DNA of 64,000 bases from assembly GCA_938042065.1 (NCBI GenBank), contig CALISG010000023.1:5224-69223 (forward strand), in the 5' to 3' direction. Below, piece after piece: positions 42,078 to 51,006 of the stretch; position 1 is the stretch's first letter, and each line of letters opens with the position of its first letter. The position numbers and the translations under genes were made by a program. The stretch comes from an uncultured Candidatus Saccharibacteria bacterium. Its GTDB lineage: Bacteria; Patescibacteriota; Saccharimonadia; Saccharimonadales; Saccharimonadaceae. The notes under the pieces are model-generated. The model did no database searches and was not told the DNA's origin. It saw nothing but the letters and a program-made list of their open reading frames with translations.

Positions 42078-42519
42078 TATCTGACCCTTCCTCGACAAAT
42101 TTGCGATAAGCAGTACCCAGTACGCCGTTAACAAATCTGCTCGAATTATCAGAACCAAACGCTTTGGCTAGCTCAATCGCTTCGTTAATAGCGACGCGCG
42201 GCGGTACGGTATCTTGATGATGCAGCAGCTCGTATAGGCCAATACGCAAGATTACCCTGTCGATCCGCGCTATCTGCGTAATTGGCCACTCGGGCGCAAT
42301 CGGTTGCAGCTGCTGGTCAAGTTCCGCCTGCTGGCTAACAACACCGCTGGCCAGTCCTTCTACGAAAGCGATGTCGTCAATCGCCGAACGGTAACGCTCG
42401 ACATCGCGCTTCAAGATATCATCTAACGCGGCACTGTTGTCGCCAGACTGCCGGCGCAATTCCAATTCGTATAGCGCTTGCAGCGCAACAATCCGACCAA
42501 GGTGTCTATTCGATGCCAT
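42043..42519 (-). CDS. nusB: Transcription antitermination protein NusB
   Basis: 158 residues, all helical. NRHLGRIVALQALYELEL at the start and FVNGVLGTAYRK near the end are the family markers; PRVAINEAIELAKAFGSDNS is the RNA/NusE-binding region. It works in rRNA antitermination with NusE. AAAGGAAAC precedes ATG 42519. It follows rpmF by 46 bp. Confidence 0.93.
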   Translation of the reverse strand: MASNRHLGRIVALQALYELELRRQSGDNSAALDDILKRDVERYRSAIDDIAFVEGLASGVVSQQAELDQQLQPIAPEWPITQIARIDRVILRIGLYELLHHQDTVPPRVAINEAIELAKAFGSDNSSRFVNGVLGTAYRKFVEEGSDNAKAEGQQKQV

Positions 42520-42565
42520 TCGCGTTTGTTTCCTTTTATTATCTCACCGTTTTTGTTTGAAACGG

Positions 42566-42712
42566 TTATTTCTGCTTGGTTGATGATTTTTTCTTGCCAA
42601 TCAACACTTTGACTGGCGAATGGCCGTTAACGCGCTTGGCTAATTTCTCGACAAGATGGCTGCGGCGCATGCCAGTCTTGCGAGGACTTGATTGTTTCTT
42701 TGGCTGTGCCAT
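42566..42712 (-). CDS. rpmF: 50S ribosomal protein bL32
   Basis: 48 codons from ATG 42712 (AAGGAG upstream) to TAA 42566. MAQPKKQSSPRKTGMRRSHL is a clear bL32 start; the rest is Lys-rich. The zinc-ribbon cysteines of many bL32 proteins are absent, giving a C-minus, zinc-independent form. It heads the operon rpmF-nusB-Nudix-rnc. Confidence 0.9.
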   Translation of the reverse strand: MAQPKKQSSPRKTGMRRSHLVEKLAKRVNGHSPVKVLIGKKKSSTKQK

Positions 42713-42751
42713 GAAATGTTCTCCTTCTCGGTTTGTATAAACTTAGTTTGT

Positions 42752-42780
42752 ATTATACGCTAAAGCGGGGTTTTTCTCAA
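42752..42780 (-). promoter_or_regulatory. Promoter of the rpmF-nusB-rnc operon
   Basis: TTGAGA (42775-42780), 17-bp spacer, TATAAT (42752-42757) on the minus strand, 40 bp before rpmF. Confidence 0.8.
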
Positions 42781-42815
42781 GTATTTGACATTGTAGTGTT
42801 ATCGTATTTTAATTA

Positions 42816-42844
42816 TTGACTTTTTATATTGATTATGCTATAAT
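42816..42844 (+). promoter_or_regulatory. Leaderless-type promoter of the lipoprotein gene
   Basis: TTGACT (42816-42821), 17-bp spacer, TATAAT (42839-42844) preceded by TGC. The start codon is 6 nt further on, so transcription should begin at or beside the A of ATG. Confidence 0.85.
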
Positions 42845-42850
42845 AAAGAT

Positions 42851-43315
42851 ATGAATCATGAACAAAATGTTGGTAAACGCGAGAAATTAATTACTACTGT
42901 CGCTGCCATAGGTTTGAGCACAGCAGCGTTAACAGGCTGCGGCATCGGCGACTACGGAGCCAGCAGCGCCGAAACACCTAACCCAGCAGCTGTGGCCGAG
43001 CAGAAAGCTGTTGAACTGGTCGACGAATATAGCGAACACCCCGAGGAATTCGATGAATCGGCGATTGTCCGCGTAGGTGTTCCAGAAGGTAGTAGCGTCA
43101 ATGGAGCGGCTACAGCCTATGTTGATCGATACGGACAAGAGCAAGGCTGGACGGGCCCGCAGTGCGATTTAGAGCACGGCGTTGTCAATCAAGCCGCCGC
43201 CGAAATCAGCGGCGTACCACAACCAGGCGCAGAAGTAGTCATGTACCATGTCGATCTGAACGGTGACGGCACAGTTGATGTTACGCCAGTTGACGTCGAA
43301 AATCCAACAAAGTAA
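42851..43315 (+). CDS. Small putative lipoprotein
   Basis: 154 residues. A basic N-terminus and hydrophobic stretch end in the lipobox LTGC (Cys30), so the mature protein would be lipid-anchored outside the membrane. The mature part is acidic and includes DLNGDGTVDV, a Ca-binding dockerin/EF-hand-like loop (DxNxDGxxD). No larger family recognised. It converges with leuS. Confidence 0.7.
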   Translation: MNHEQNVGKREKLITTVAAIGLSTAALTGCGIGDYGASSAETPNPAAVAEQKAVELVDEYSEHPEEFDESAIVRVGVPEGSSVNGAATAYVDRYGQEQGWTGPQCDLEHGVVNQAAAEISGVPQPGAEVVMYHVDLNGDGTVDVTPVDVENPTK

Positions 43316-43369
43316 TAGCGCATAGGTTCAGAAACGCTACTTGCCATTTGTAAGTTTGCAAGGACGGAA

Positions 43370-45799
43370 TCACGCCACAATATTGACGAGCTTGCCCTTG
43401 ACGTAGATAATTTTCTTCGGCTCATACGGCACGAATTTCTGGACATTGGCGTCAGCTAGCGCTAGCTCCTTGATCTGCTCTTCACTAGCATCAGCAGCGA
43501 CCTCGAGTTTAGCGCGCAGTTTGCCATTGACTTGCACGATAATGAGCAAGCTGTCGCTGGCAATCTTAGCATTATCCCAGGCAGGCCAAGCGGCAAAATC
43601 GAGCTGCGAAGTTTCGCCAAGCTGCTGCCACAATTCGGCAGCCATGTGCGGCGCAAACGGCTGCACCAATTGCACTAGCGTCTTGAGATGCGAGCGCCAA
43701 TCTTCGCTGTAGCCCGCCACTTTCAATTTGTACAAATCATTCACGCATTCCATCAGTGCTGCAATCGCCGTATTAAAGCTAAGCCGATGAATGTCATCGG
43801 TGGCTTTCTTGGTAGTAGAATTAATAATGGCATCAAGCTTCTGAGCATCAGACGTACCGGTTTTATCGCTGTCGTCAAATTCTTGCACTAGCGTCCACAA
43901 GCGATTAAGAAAACGATAAACACCAGCAATGCCGCGGCTGTTCCAACTAGAGTTTTCGTTAATCGGACCCAGGAAAAGTTCAAACGTACGCAGAGCGTCA
44001 GCGCCATAGCCAGCGTTGATAACTTCGAGCGGATCAACGACATTACCGAGACTTTTGCTCATTTTGCGGCCGTCCTCGGCTTGAATCAAACCATGGTAAA
44101 CCAGCTTTTTTACTGGTTCGGCAAAATCTGTCAGCCCAAGCTCGCGAAAGACATGCGTCCAAAAGCGCACATATAGCAAATGGGCCGTCGCGTGATCGCC
44201 GCCGACATACATATCGAGCGGCGCCCAGTAATTTGCCTTGTCTGGCGCCCAAGCCTGCTGCGCATTGTGCGGATCGGTATACCGCAGCAAATACCAGCTA
44301 CTGCAAGCGTAACCGTCCATCGTGTCGGTCTCGCGCCGAGCTGGAGAGCCACAAACTGGACAAGTCGTCTGCACCCAGTCTTCTTGCGCCGCCAAGACTG
44401 ATTTGCCATCACCGCGCGGCTGGAAATCATCGACATCCGGCAATAGCACTGGCAAATCGCTTTCTGGGACTGGCACTGCACCGTGCTCTGGACAATAAAT
44501 AATCGGAATCGGCGCGCCCCAATAGCGCTGGCGGCTGATCAGCCAATCGCGCATTTTGTAAGTAATTTGCGACTTGCCTTTACCCTCTTGCTCGAGCCAA
44601 GCGACAATTTGCTCGCGAGCATCCTCGCTGCGCGTACCGTCAAAAGCGCCAGAGTTCACCAGAACACCTTCGCCGTGGTAACAAGCGTCGGTGTCGATAT
44701 CGTCCTCGGGCCGCTCAATTACCTCAACGACTGGCAGCTCGAATTTTTCAGCAAAAGCAAAGTCGCGGTCGTCATGCGCTGGCACGCCCATCACCGCACC
44801 AGTGCCATAGCCCCCCAGAACATAATCGGCAATCCAAATTGGAATCTTTTGGCCGGTCGCCGGGTTGATAGCATAGCTGCCGCTAAAAACACCTGTTTTT
44901 TCTTTGGTGTCGTTGCTGCGTTCAATCTCTGATTTCTTGACGGCATCATCAATATAGTTCTCGACCAATTCACGCGTTTCATCGGTCAACAGCGTGCGCG
45001 CTAATGGATGCTCGGGCGCTAACACCAGAAAGGTTGCGCCAAAAATCGTATCAGGACGCGTCGAGAAAACGGTTATCGTATCATCGCTGCCATCAACTTG
45101 AAAAGTAATCTCAGCGCCTTCGCTTTTGCCAATCCAGTTAGTCTGCGCAATTTTGATTTTGTCTGGCCAATCCATCTCTGGCAGCTCGGCAAGCAGTTGC
45201 TCGGCATAAGCAGTAATCCGGAAGAACCACTGTTTCATCGACTTCTTAACAACAACCGAGTCGCAGCGCCAGCATTTGCCGTCAATCACCTGCTCGTTGG
45301 CGAGAACCGTCTTGTCTTTTGGACACCACCATTGCAGCGATTCTTTTTGATAGGCTAAATCCTTTTCAAACAGCTTAGTAAATATCCACTGCGTCCATTT
45401 GTAGTATTCTGGGTCGCTGGTATTGATCTCGCGCGACCAATCGATACTAGCACCGACACTGCGCAATTGTTTTTTGAAATTCGCAATATTGTCAGCTGTA
45501 GTTTCTCGAGGTTTGCGGCCAGTTTTGATAGCGTAATTCTCGGCCGGCAAACCAAAGCTATCCCAGCCAATCGGATACATTACGTTGTAACCGAGCGCCC
45601 GGCGAAAACGCGCCACCGCATCGACAATGGAATGCTCCATAAAGTGACCGGTATGCATGCCTGCGCCGCTTGGATACGGAAACATGCCCGTCACATAGTA
45701 TTTTGGCTTGGCGCTTGACTCGTTCGTATGATAACGCTGGTCATCCGCCCAGATTTGCTGCCATTTCGGCTCAATTTCAGAAGGGTTATAGTGTCTCAT
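43370..45799 (-). CDS. leuS: Leucine-tRNA ligase
   Basis: 809 residues from ATG 45799 (8 nt after TATACT; the TTG one codon earlier is not needed). Class I motifs: FPYPSGAGMHTGHF (HIGH-type, about 40) and KMSKSLGNVVDP (KMSKS), with a large CP1 editing insertion between them (about 220-420). Two CxxC pairs (WWCPKDKTVL...CWRC and TCPVCGSPA) form zinc sites. It charges tRNA-Leu. Confidence 0.97.
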   Translation of the reverse strand: MRHYNPSEIEPKWQQIWADDQRYHTNESSAKPKYYVTGMFPYPSGAGMHTGHFMEHSIVDAVARFRRALGYNVMYPIGWDSFGLPAENYAIKTGRKPRETTADNIANFKKQLRSVGASIDWSREINTSDPEYYKWTQWIFTKLFEKDLAYQKESLQWWCPKDKTVLANEQVIDGKCWRCDSVVVKKSMKQWFFRITAYAEQLLAELPEMDWPDKIKIAQTNWIGKSEGAEITFQVDGSDDTITVFSTRPDTIFGATFLVLAPEHPLARTLLTDETRELVENYIDDAVKKSEIERSNDTKEKTGVFSGSYAINPATGQKIPIWIADYVLGGYGTGAVMGVPAHDDRDFAFAEKFELPVVEVIERPEDDIDTDACYHGEGVLVNSGAFDGTRSEDAREQIVAWLEQEGKGKSQITYKMRDWLISRQRYWGAPIPIIYCPEHGAVPVPESDLPVLLPDVDDFQPRGDGKSVLAAQEDWVQTTCPVCGSPARRETDTMDGYACSSWYLLRYTDPHNAQQAWAPDKANYWAPLDMYVGGDHATAHLLYVRFWTHVFRELGLTDFAEPVKKLVYHGLIQAEDGRKMSKSLGNVVDPLEVINAGYGADALRTFELFLGPINENSSWNSRGIAGVYRFLNRLWTLVQEFDDSDKTGTSDAQKLDAIINSTTKKATDDIHRLSFNTAIAALMECVNDLYKLKVAGYSEDWRSHLKTLVQLVQPFAPHMAAELWQQLGETSQLDFAAWPAWDNAKIASDSLLIIVQVNGKLRAKLEVAADASEEQIKELALADANVQKFVPYEPKKIIYVKGKLVNIVA

Positions 45800-45841
45800 C
45801 AACTATCAGTATAACAGATAAAACACAGCTGGTTCTAGTAA

Positions 45842-47203
45842 TTAATCGTCGTAATCGCTATATTCTAAGTCATTATCAGTATCAACGGTTGGCGCAGATA
45901 AATAACTACCGCCAGCTACAGACTGAAAAGATTGGCTGATTGCGCTTGCCCACTCTTCAGCGCTTATAGCGTCGCTTGGAACAGTGACCTGTGAACCTTT
46001 GCTAAAATCAATAACTGTTTTGGCGCTAACATTGTAGTTTTTGTCGGAACGGCTATCGGTCTTAAGGTTAGTGGCCTTAACGTCAACGCCGCGCAGTTCA
46101 TGCGACCATTGCGACACCCAAACGGTCATGGTAGCGTCAGCTTTTGATTTGGCTTTTTTGGCAGACTTGTAAGTATCAGACGACGAAGACGAAACGTTCG
46201 GCGCGCAAGATTCAACGCTTTTAGCGAAAGAGGTTTCTCGAAAATCCTTCCAGAAAGCCTCTGCTTTGTCGTCATCAACTGATACGTCGTAGCCAAAATT
46301 ACCATTTTGCGACTTAACTTCTTTGTCGATAATTATAAATGGATGTTTTTTGTAAACGCTGGAGATTTGATGCTTAGCTTTGTCGTCTTTGGAGTATTTT
46401 TTGTAAGCATCAATCACACATTGCAGTTGATTGGCTGATTTTTTGTCCTGCTTGCGAGCATCGGCTAGCGAATACTTTACCCATTTGCCGTCAATCTTTT
46501 TCAGATGTTTTTCAGCCTGAGCTGGCAGCTTTTGATGTAATATAGACAACGTCTCCTTGATACTTGATACGATATTATCCTTGAAATAGACCGTGCCGTT
46601 GTCAGTTACCAAACCGCTAGCCTTGAGAGACAGCTCCTTGCCATTCACCTCTAGAACTAACTCGGCATTTGCGTCAAATTTCGGCGTATTTTCAGCGCCT
46701 GTATCAAATGTGAATTTTTTGAACTTAATGTTCACACCGTCGGCTTCATAAGAGAAGTTTGAGTTCACTGTGGTTTTAGTCGAGACTTTGGTAGCGAGCG
46801 GCAATTTGCTAACCGCATCGAGCAAGACGTTTTCTGGCTTCTGATAAAACGCATAGGCAGTAGCGCCAGCAATCGCCAGCAGCACAACTAATACTGCAGC
46901 GCAAATAGCAATAATCAAGCCTGCTTTAGACTTTCGCTGGCCCATCGCCATCTGCGGCGGCAACGCTGGCTGAGCTATAGGTTGAGCCACAGTCTGGTTA
47001 GCGACAACCGGAGCGGCAGCTGGCTGTTCTGCTACAGCATTGGATTTTGCAGCGAATTGTTCGGCGGCTACTGACGCTGGCGCTGTTGTGCTTGTTGAAA
47101 CTTTAGCTTTTTTACTGGTCTCGGTTTTGGCCTTGGTTTTGGGCTTGTCAGAGACTCTCTTTTTAGTGGTTTTCGGCTTCTTTGGCGCACCGTCTTGTTT
47201 CAT
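45842..47203 (-). CDS. Single-pass membrane protein with Lys-rich cytoplasmic tail and large outer domain
   Basis: 453 residues. The first ~40 residues are Lys/Thr/Ser-rich (KKPKTTKKRVSDKPKTKAKT), similar in kind to the aquaporin tail; an Ala/Pro/Val linker leads to one membrane helix (about 95-117: AGLIIAICAAVLVVLLAIAG). The ~330-residue outer domain has repeated beta strands and a Ser-rich segment, ending acidic. AAAGGAGC precedes ATG 47203. No family recognised; surface display toward a host cell is an inference. Confidence 0.7.
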   Translation of the reverse strand: MKQDGAPKKPKTTKKRVSDKPKTKAKTETSKKAKVSTSTTAPASVAAEQFAAKSNAVAEQPAAAPVVANQTVAQPIAQPALPPQMAMGQRKSKAGLIIAICAAVLVVLLAIAGATAYAFYQKPENVLLDAVSKLPLATKVSTKTTVNSNFSYEADGVNIKFKKFTFDTGAENTPKFDANAELVLEVNGKELSLKASGLVTDNGTVYFKDNIVSSIKETLSILHQKLPAQAEKHLKKIDGKWVKYSLADARKQDKKSANQLQCVIDAYKKYSKDDKAKHQISSVYKKHPFIIIDKEVKSQNGNFGYDVSVDDDKAEAFWKDFRETSFAKSVESCAPNVSSSSSDTYKSAKKAKSKADATMTVWVSQWSHELRGVDVKATNLKTDSRSDKNYNVSAKTVIDFSKGSQVTVPSDAISAEEWASAISQSFQSVAGGSYLSAPTVDTDNDLEYSDYDD

Positions 47204-47250
47204 TGCTAGCTGCTCCTTTACTCCTTAACTTAAACCTATTATACACACGA

Positions 47251-48525
47251 TTAAAATTGCTGGAAATATTTGTCTTTGATAGCTAGCCATTTATCGCTTT
47301 GGCGGACTAATTCAGCGTCCTCGGTCATGTCGCAGAGCACCTTAACACATTCTTCGAGGAATATTTCGTTCTGCGAGCCTTTGACCAGCACTACCGTTCC
47401 TGGCTCGGTTATCGAACGGACGAACTCGCCAGCTTCGATAGCGTTGCGCGCCACATGAACTTGGCAGCCTGTCGAACGGGCCGCTGGTGCTAAGTATTGC
47501 GTCGCCGCCACGCCGACGACTACCACCCACGACAAAAGACTCGGATCGCACATGCGACCGAGCTTCTCGTGCTCGGCCTGGCTGCTGCCGCCAAGCTCTA
47601 GCATATCGCCAAAAACAGCCACACGACTCGGTACATCCGTGAACTCGTATAGAGTTCGCAGCGCCGCCTGAGCCGCTGCCGGGCTAGAATTATAAGTGTC
47701 GTCTATAATAGTCACGCCGCCAATGCCGCGCAACAGATTCATCCGCCCCGGCACTGGCTTGAGCAGCGACAATCCGCGTATTATATCTTCTACTGGCAGC
47801 CCGAGCATCATCGCCGCGCCAACTGCCCCCATGATCGGGCGCAAGCTATGCTCGCCCACTACTTTAATAGTAGCGGGAAAACGAATATCGTTAGGAGCAA
47901 TAACCGTGCCGCTGTAGCCGTTTTCGTCAAGCTGTTGCTGCTCGAATCGAAACTCTGCTAGCCCAGTTGTACCGTAAGTGCTAAAGTTCGCCGACTCCAA
48001 GAAATCTGCAAACCGCCCGTCGATATCATCGCGGTTAATTAGCGTATACTCAGAAAATTTAGCGACAAATAGCTCTTCTTGAGCCACATGTTCAATTGAA
48101 CCAAAAAATTCCATATGTTCAGGTGTTATCGCCGTAACCAGTGCAATATTCGGCCGCAAGTAAGTGCCAAAATCCATCATCTCGCCTGGATGGTCAACGC
48201 CTAATTCTTGGATAATAATATCGACATCCGCCGGACTATAGACGCGGCGATGCGCTGCCCTAAAAACACCTAGCCACGCCAATGGGCTATGCAGTCTCTC
48301 TGGTAAGTTAATGCCGAGAATCGCCAATGGCGCCGACACTTCTGAATTATAATTGCCCTCGTGCATGCGGACGCGAAAACGCTGCGATAATAATCTGCCG
48401 AGAGCACGCTTGGTGCTAGTTTTGCCAACACTGCCAGCAACAACTATCAATCTGACATGCGGATGCAGCTCAAAGTACTTAACGACATACTTTTGAAGCT
48501 TCTTCTTGATATACTTTTTGAACAT
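47251..48525 (-). CDS. murF: MurF-like Mur ligase (UDP-MurNAc-tripeptide D-Ala-D-Ala ligase)
   Basis: 424 residues. ATP-binding GSVGKTST (31-38), NYNSEVSAPLAILG, the carbamoylated-Lys region and the third-domain motif DDTYNSSPAAAQAALRTL are those of MurF, the last cytoplasmic step of peptidoglycan precursor synthesis. The first ~75-residue UDP-binding domain of classical MurF is mostly missing (P-loop at residue 31), as in other short Mur-type ligases. TATGAT lies 6 nt before ATG 48525. Confidence 0.85.
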   Translation of the reverse strand: MFKKYIKKKLQKYVVKYFELHPHVRLIVVAGSVGKTSTKRALGRLLSQRFRVRMHEGNYNSEVSAPLAILGINLPERLHSPLAWLGVFRAAHRRVYSPADVDIIIQELGVDHPGEMMDFGTYLRPNIALVTAITPEHMEFFGSIEHVAQEELFVAKFSEYTLINRDDIDGRFADFLESANFSTYGTTGLAEFRFEQQQLDENGYSGTVIAPNDIRFPATIKVVGEHSLRPIMGAVGAAMMLGLPVEDIIRGLSLLKPVPGRMNLLRGIGGVTIIDDTYNSSPAAAQAALRTLYEFTDVPSRVAVFGDMLELGGSSQAEHEKLGRMCDPSLLSWVVVVGVAATQYLAPAARSTGCQVHVARNAIEAGEFVRSITEPGTVVLVKGSQNEIFLEECVKVLCDMTEDAELVRQSDKWLAIKDKYFQQF

Positions 48526-48570
48526 AATTCTATCATACCGTATACGGTTAAGAAATTGAAATGTGCGCCG

Positions 48571-49188
48571 TCATTCTAGCAGTCCAAAACCGCGAATCGG
48601 TCCGTCGCGGCTGAGATCCGACTGTTGAATGTTAATCACGCCGCCCTCGTTACCGCCAATAGTCGTCACCTTGCCGTTGTCGTATTTGAGCACAAAGTTT
48701 ACATGCTCGCCATGACGGCTGGCGTTGTCATACATAATAGCGTCGCCAGGCTGCAACTGGTAGCCGCTATTTGCGGCGCGGAACTTACCAGCGTTACGAT
48801 AATACGTCTCGAGGCTGCGCACACCTGGAATACGCCAACCGCCGTTGTGCGGATTAGTTAGCGGCGCGCCAGCTTGGCGGCTGACCCAACTAACAAAATT
48901 TGCGCACCAATCCTGCTTCTCGCCCTGGCTATAAAACGGGCCAGGCTGCGGATTATCGTATTGTTGGCGAAGTATATTTACAGCGCGAGCACGTAGCGGC
49001 GACAGCTTATCTACCTGAATATCAGGGAATTTTTCACGAGCTGGTTGCAATTTGACAGCAGTGTAGCCACCCGATGAACGAGATACAAAGTAGGTCGCTG
49101 TGCACACCAAGACAATTACCGTTACCAAGACTACACCGAAAATTATCGGCCCACGCCAAGATACTTGCTTTCGCTGAATACTTCTCAT
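48571..49188 (-). CDS. Membrane-anchored CHAP-domain peptidoglycan hydrolase
   Basis: 205 residues: an N-terminal membrane anchor (about 13-35) and a CHAP domain (about 75-205). The catalytic Cys is in QDWCANFVSWVS and the His in GEHVNFVLKY. Such enzymes are amidases or endopeptidases that cut peptide cross-links. TATAAT is 7 nt before ATG 49188. Next to murF, it could act on the cell's own wall or on that of a host bacterium. Confidence 0.85.
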   Translation of the reverse strand: MRSIQRKQVSWRGPIIFGVVLVTVIVLVCTATYFVSRSSGGYTAVKLQPAREKFPDIQVDKLSPLRARAVNILRQQYDNPQPGPFYSQGEKQDWCANFVSWVSRQAGAPLTNPHNGGWRIPGVRSLETYYRNAGKFRAANSGYQLQPGDAIMYDNASRHGEHVNFVLKYDNGKVTTIGGNEGGVINIQQSDLSRDGPIRGFGLLE

Positions 49189-49227
49189 TAAAATTATTAT
49201 ACCTGCTTTCTAGCCTAAAGAAAAACA

Positions 49228-49246
49228 CTCTCCGGCGGGGAGAGTA
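49228..49246 (-). terminator. Terminator of tRNA-Phe
   Basis: ACTCTCC/GGAGAGT stem with a T-rich run after it on the minus strand, 8 bp beyond the tRNA 3' end. Confidence 0.8.
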
Positions 49247-49253
49247 TTTTGCT

Positions 49254-49328
49254 GGTGGCTCCTACTAGACTCGAACTAGTGACACAAGGCTCTTCAGGCC
49301 TCTGCTCTACCAACTGAGCTAAAGAGCC
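49254..49328 (-). tRNA. tRNA-Phe (anticodon GAA)
   Basis: Cloverleaf on the minus strand: acceptor GGCTCTT/AGGAGCC (one G-U), D arm with TTGGTAGAGC, anticodon loop CTGAAGA between GAGGC and GCCTT, T arm with GTTCGAGTC, encoded CCA. Confidence 0.96.
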
Positions 49329-49344
49329 ACAAATTTACCTTATG

Positions 49345-49373
49345 ATTGTACTAAAAATCTGGCGAGCTGGCAA
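49345..49373 (-). promoter_or_regulatory. Promoter of tRNA-Phe
   Basis: TTGCCA (49368-49373), 17 bp, TACAAT (49345-49350) on the minus strand, 16 bp before the tRNA. Confidence 0.7.
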
Positions 49374-49415
49374 GGAAAAAGCCAAGGCTCCTTGGAATTT
49401 ATTCGCGCGCCGTTA

Positions 49416-49901
49416 TTATTTATTATGGTGGTGATACTGATGAGTCAGCGCGTGACCCTTGCCGCGGCGCAATAAATATAAATTAACAGGGTACGACACT
49501 AGGAACGCGGCAGTCATGCATAGCAGCCGGCTTATCCAATACATCGGATGAGTGAGGTCTTTGTTCATGGCGCCTGGCACAACGAGCATGATGACATTGT
49601 CAACGATGGTCATCGACAGAATTGATAACGTATCGGCAGCGAAAACCAATTTGAAGGCTTTGATGAACGATAGCTTAGCGCTTATCAGCGGGATAGTTGA
49701 TACAGTATAGCCAGACGTAAATGCCAAAACCGATGCCAAAATTACCGTGGCGTGCGGTGTAAATCCAGCGTGCGTGCCGATGGTGACGCCGAGCATTTCG
49801 CCGATCATGCAGCCCGCCAAACAGTGCAAAGTCGCTGCTAATGCCATGCGTTTGGTTGAAGTTTTTGTGTTGCAGTGAGAATGAGATTCGTGGTGCATCA
49901 T
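49416..49901 (-). CDS. His-rich DUF4396-like membrane protein, metal-operon member
   Basis: 161 residues. His-rich at both ends (MMHHESHSHCN and ALTHQYHHHNK) with about four membrane helices between; the GCMIGEMLGVTIG segment is typical of DUF4396. The ends could bind Cu, Ni or Zn. The first ATG (49901) overlaps the repressor gene's stop, and AAGGAC is 4 nt upstream. Its pairing with a CsoR/RcnR repressor suggests metal efflux or storage. Confidence 0.75.
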   Translation of the reverse strand: MMHHESHSHCNTKTSTKRMALAATLHCLAGCMIGEMLGVTIGTHAGFTPHATVILASVLAFTSGYTVSTIPLISAKLSFIKAFKLVFAADTLSILSMTIVDNVIMLVVPGAMNKDLTHPMYWISRLLCMTAAFLVSYPVNLYLLRRGKGHALTHQYHHHNK

Positions 49902-50185
49902 TTCGTCCTTATATTATTTAACTCGTATAGATTAAGTAGCTCTTCTACAGCTTCATTTTGCTGGATTTCATCGCCCGAGGCTATTTTGTCAGCAATGTGC
50001 GTGCGCAAGTGCCGCTCCAAAATGAGCTTATTGAGCGATGCCAGCGACTTTTGCAGCGCTAGGCTTTGCGTTAAAATATCCATGCAATATGCGTCGTCGG
50101 CAATTTGCTTCTCTAGTCCGCGCATTTGCCCTAAAATAATTTTTGTGCGGTGCAGAGCTCGCCGCTTGATGTCTGTTGTGTCCAT
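49898..50185 (-). CDS. Metal-sensing repressor of the CsoR/RcnR family
   Basis: 95 residues, all helical. The family core is RTKIILGQMRGLEKQI and the metal set is Cys34 (AYCMDIL) with His in ERHLRTHI; the third ligand, Cys in CsoR, is His here, so the set is Cys-His-His as in RcnR (Ni/Co) rather than the Cu set. It represses its own operon by binding a GC-rich palindrome. TATGAT lies 6 nt before ATG 50185. Confidence 0.88.
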   Translation of the reverse strand: MDTTDIKRRALHRTKIILGQMRGLEKQIADDAYCMDILTQSLALQKSLASLNKLILERHLRTHIADKIASGDEIQQNEAVEELLNLYELNNIRTK

Positions 50186-50191
50186 GATTTT

Positions 50192-50221
50192 ATCATATAC
50201 CCCCTGGGGGTATTATGTCAA
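50192..50221 (-). promoter_or_regulatory. CsoR/RcnR operator inside its promoter
   Basis: The palindrome ATACCCCC-T-GGGGGTAT (50197-50213) fills the 18-bp spacer between TTGACA (50216-50221) and TATGAT (50192-50197) on the minus strand. Repressor binding would exclude RNA polymerase. The sequence type is that of known CsoR/RcnR operators. Confidence 0.85.
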
Positions 50222-50279
50222 CCTACTTAGCACATATTCAAAGCTTGACTGATTATAAGTATTTACTAACGTGAACAGC

Positions 50280-50951
50280 CTATTTTAGCTGAGTAGCTTT
50301 AGAATACTTCAGCGTAGTAACCAAGAAAATAATGGCTGGCGGAATAATAAATACCATATACGCTAGTACTGTGATCAAGGATTTTTCGGCAGGCAGCATC
50401 CACAGCGGCATGCTACCAACTGCAGGGCTGGGGTCGTTGTCCTTTGCGATACCAAATAAACCATGCATGAATAGCATGCCTACATTCAGCATCAGCATGA
50501 TTGAACTTACAATTCGCCATAGCCGCAGCCTCGCTAACGGTGAATGAGCCGTCCCGAGAGTCAAGCAAAACGGTACCAAGAAAAGATTAACTATTACAGG
50601 TCCAAAAAACGGCTCGTCTTGCATGCGAGCAATAAACATCAAAAAAGCCCCGACGAAGAAAACAATCAGGGTAATTGTTGTACTGCGCGCTAGATGAAAA
50701 ACAATATTATTACTACTATTAACAAACTCTCGATGCTGCTGAATAATACCTTTAGGAGCGTCGTTAGGGTTTGTAACCGCCTCCGCCCCAGGTTCTACTG
50801 CCGACTGTTGGTTTGCCATTTGCGGTGATTGACTAGGTAACGGCTGTGTCGCTGGCGTCACTTGCGGCGGTTGGTCGGGCATTGGCTGCATCGTTGGTGT
50901 TGTCTGTGAAACTGGCGACTGCGGATTCGCGTTTTGCTGATCATTGTTCAT
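50280..50951 (-). CDS. Multi-pass membrane protein with Pro/Gln-rich head
   Basis: 223 residues from ATG 50951, 6 nt after TATAAT; the longer frame is rejected. About 65 residues rich in Pro, Gln and Ser are followed by a short helix and four membrane segments. It resembles the other PQ-tailed membrane proteins of this window in style but has no recognised family. Confidence 0.7.
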   Translation of the reverse strand: MNNDQQNANPQSPVSQTTPTMQPMPDQPPQVTPATQPLPSQSPQMANQQSAVEPGAEAVTNPNDAPKGIIQQHREFVNSSNNIVFHLARSTTITLIVFFVGAFLMFIARMQDEPFFGPVIVNLFLVPFCLTLGTAHSPLARLRLWRIVSSIMLMLNVGMLFMHGLFGIAKDNDPSPAVGSMPLWMLPAEKSLITVLAYMVFIIPPAIIFLVTTLKYSKATQLK

Positions 50952-51006
50952 ATGGTTATTATACCGCTTTGGTGCTAGAATATCATTATATAAATAGGAG
51001 GTATTT

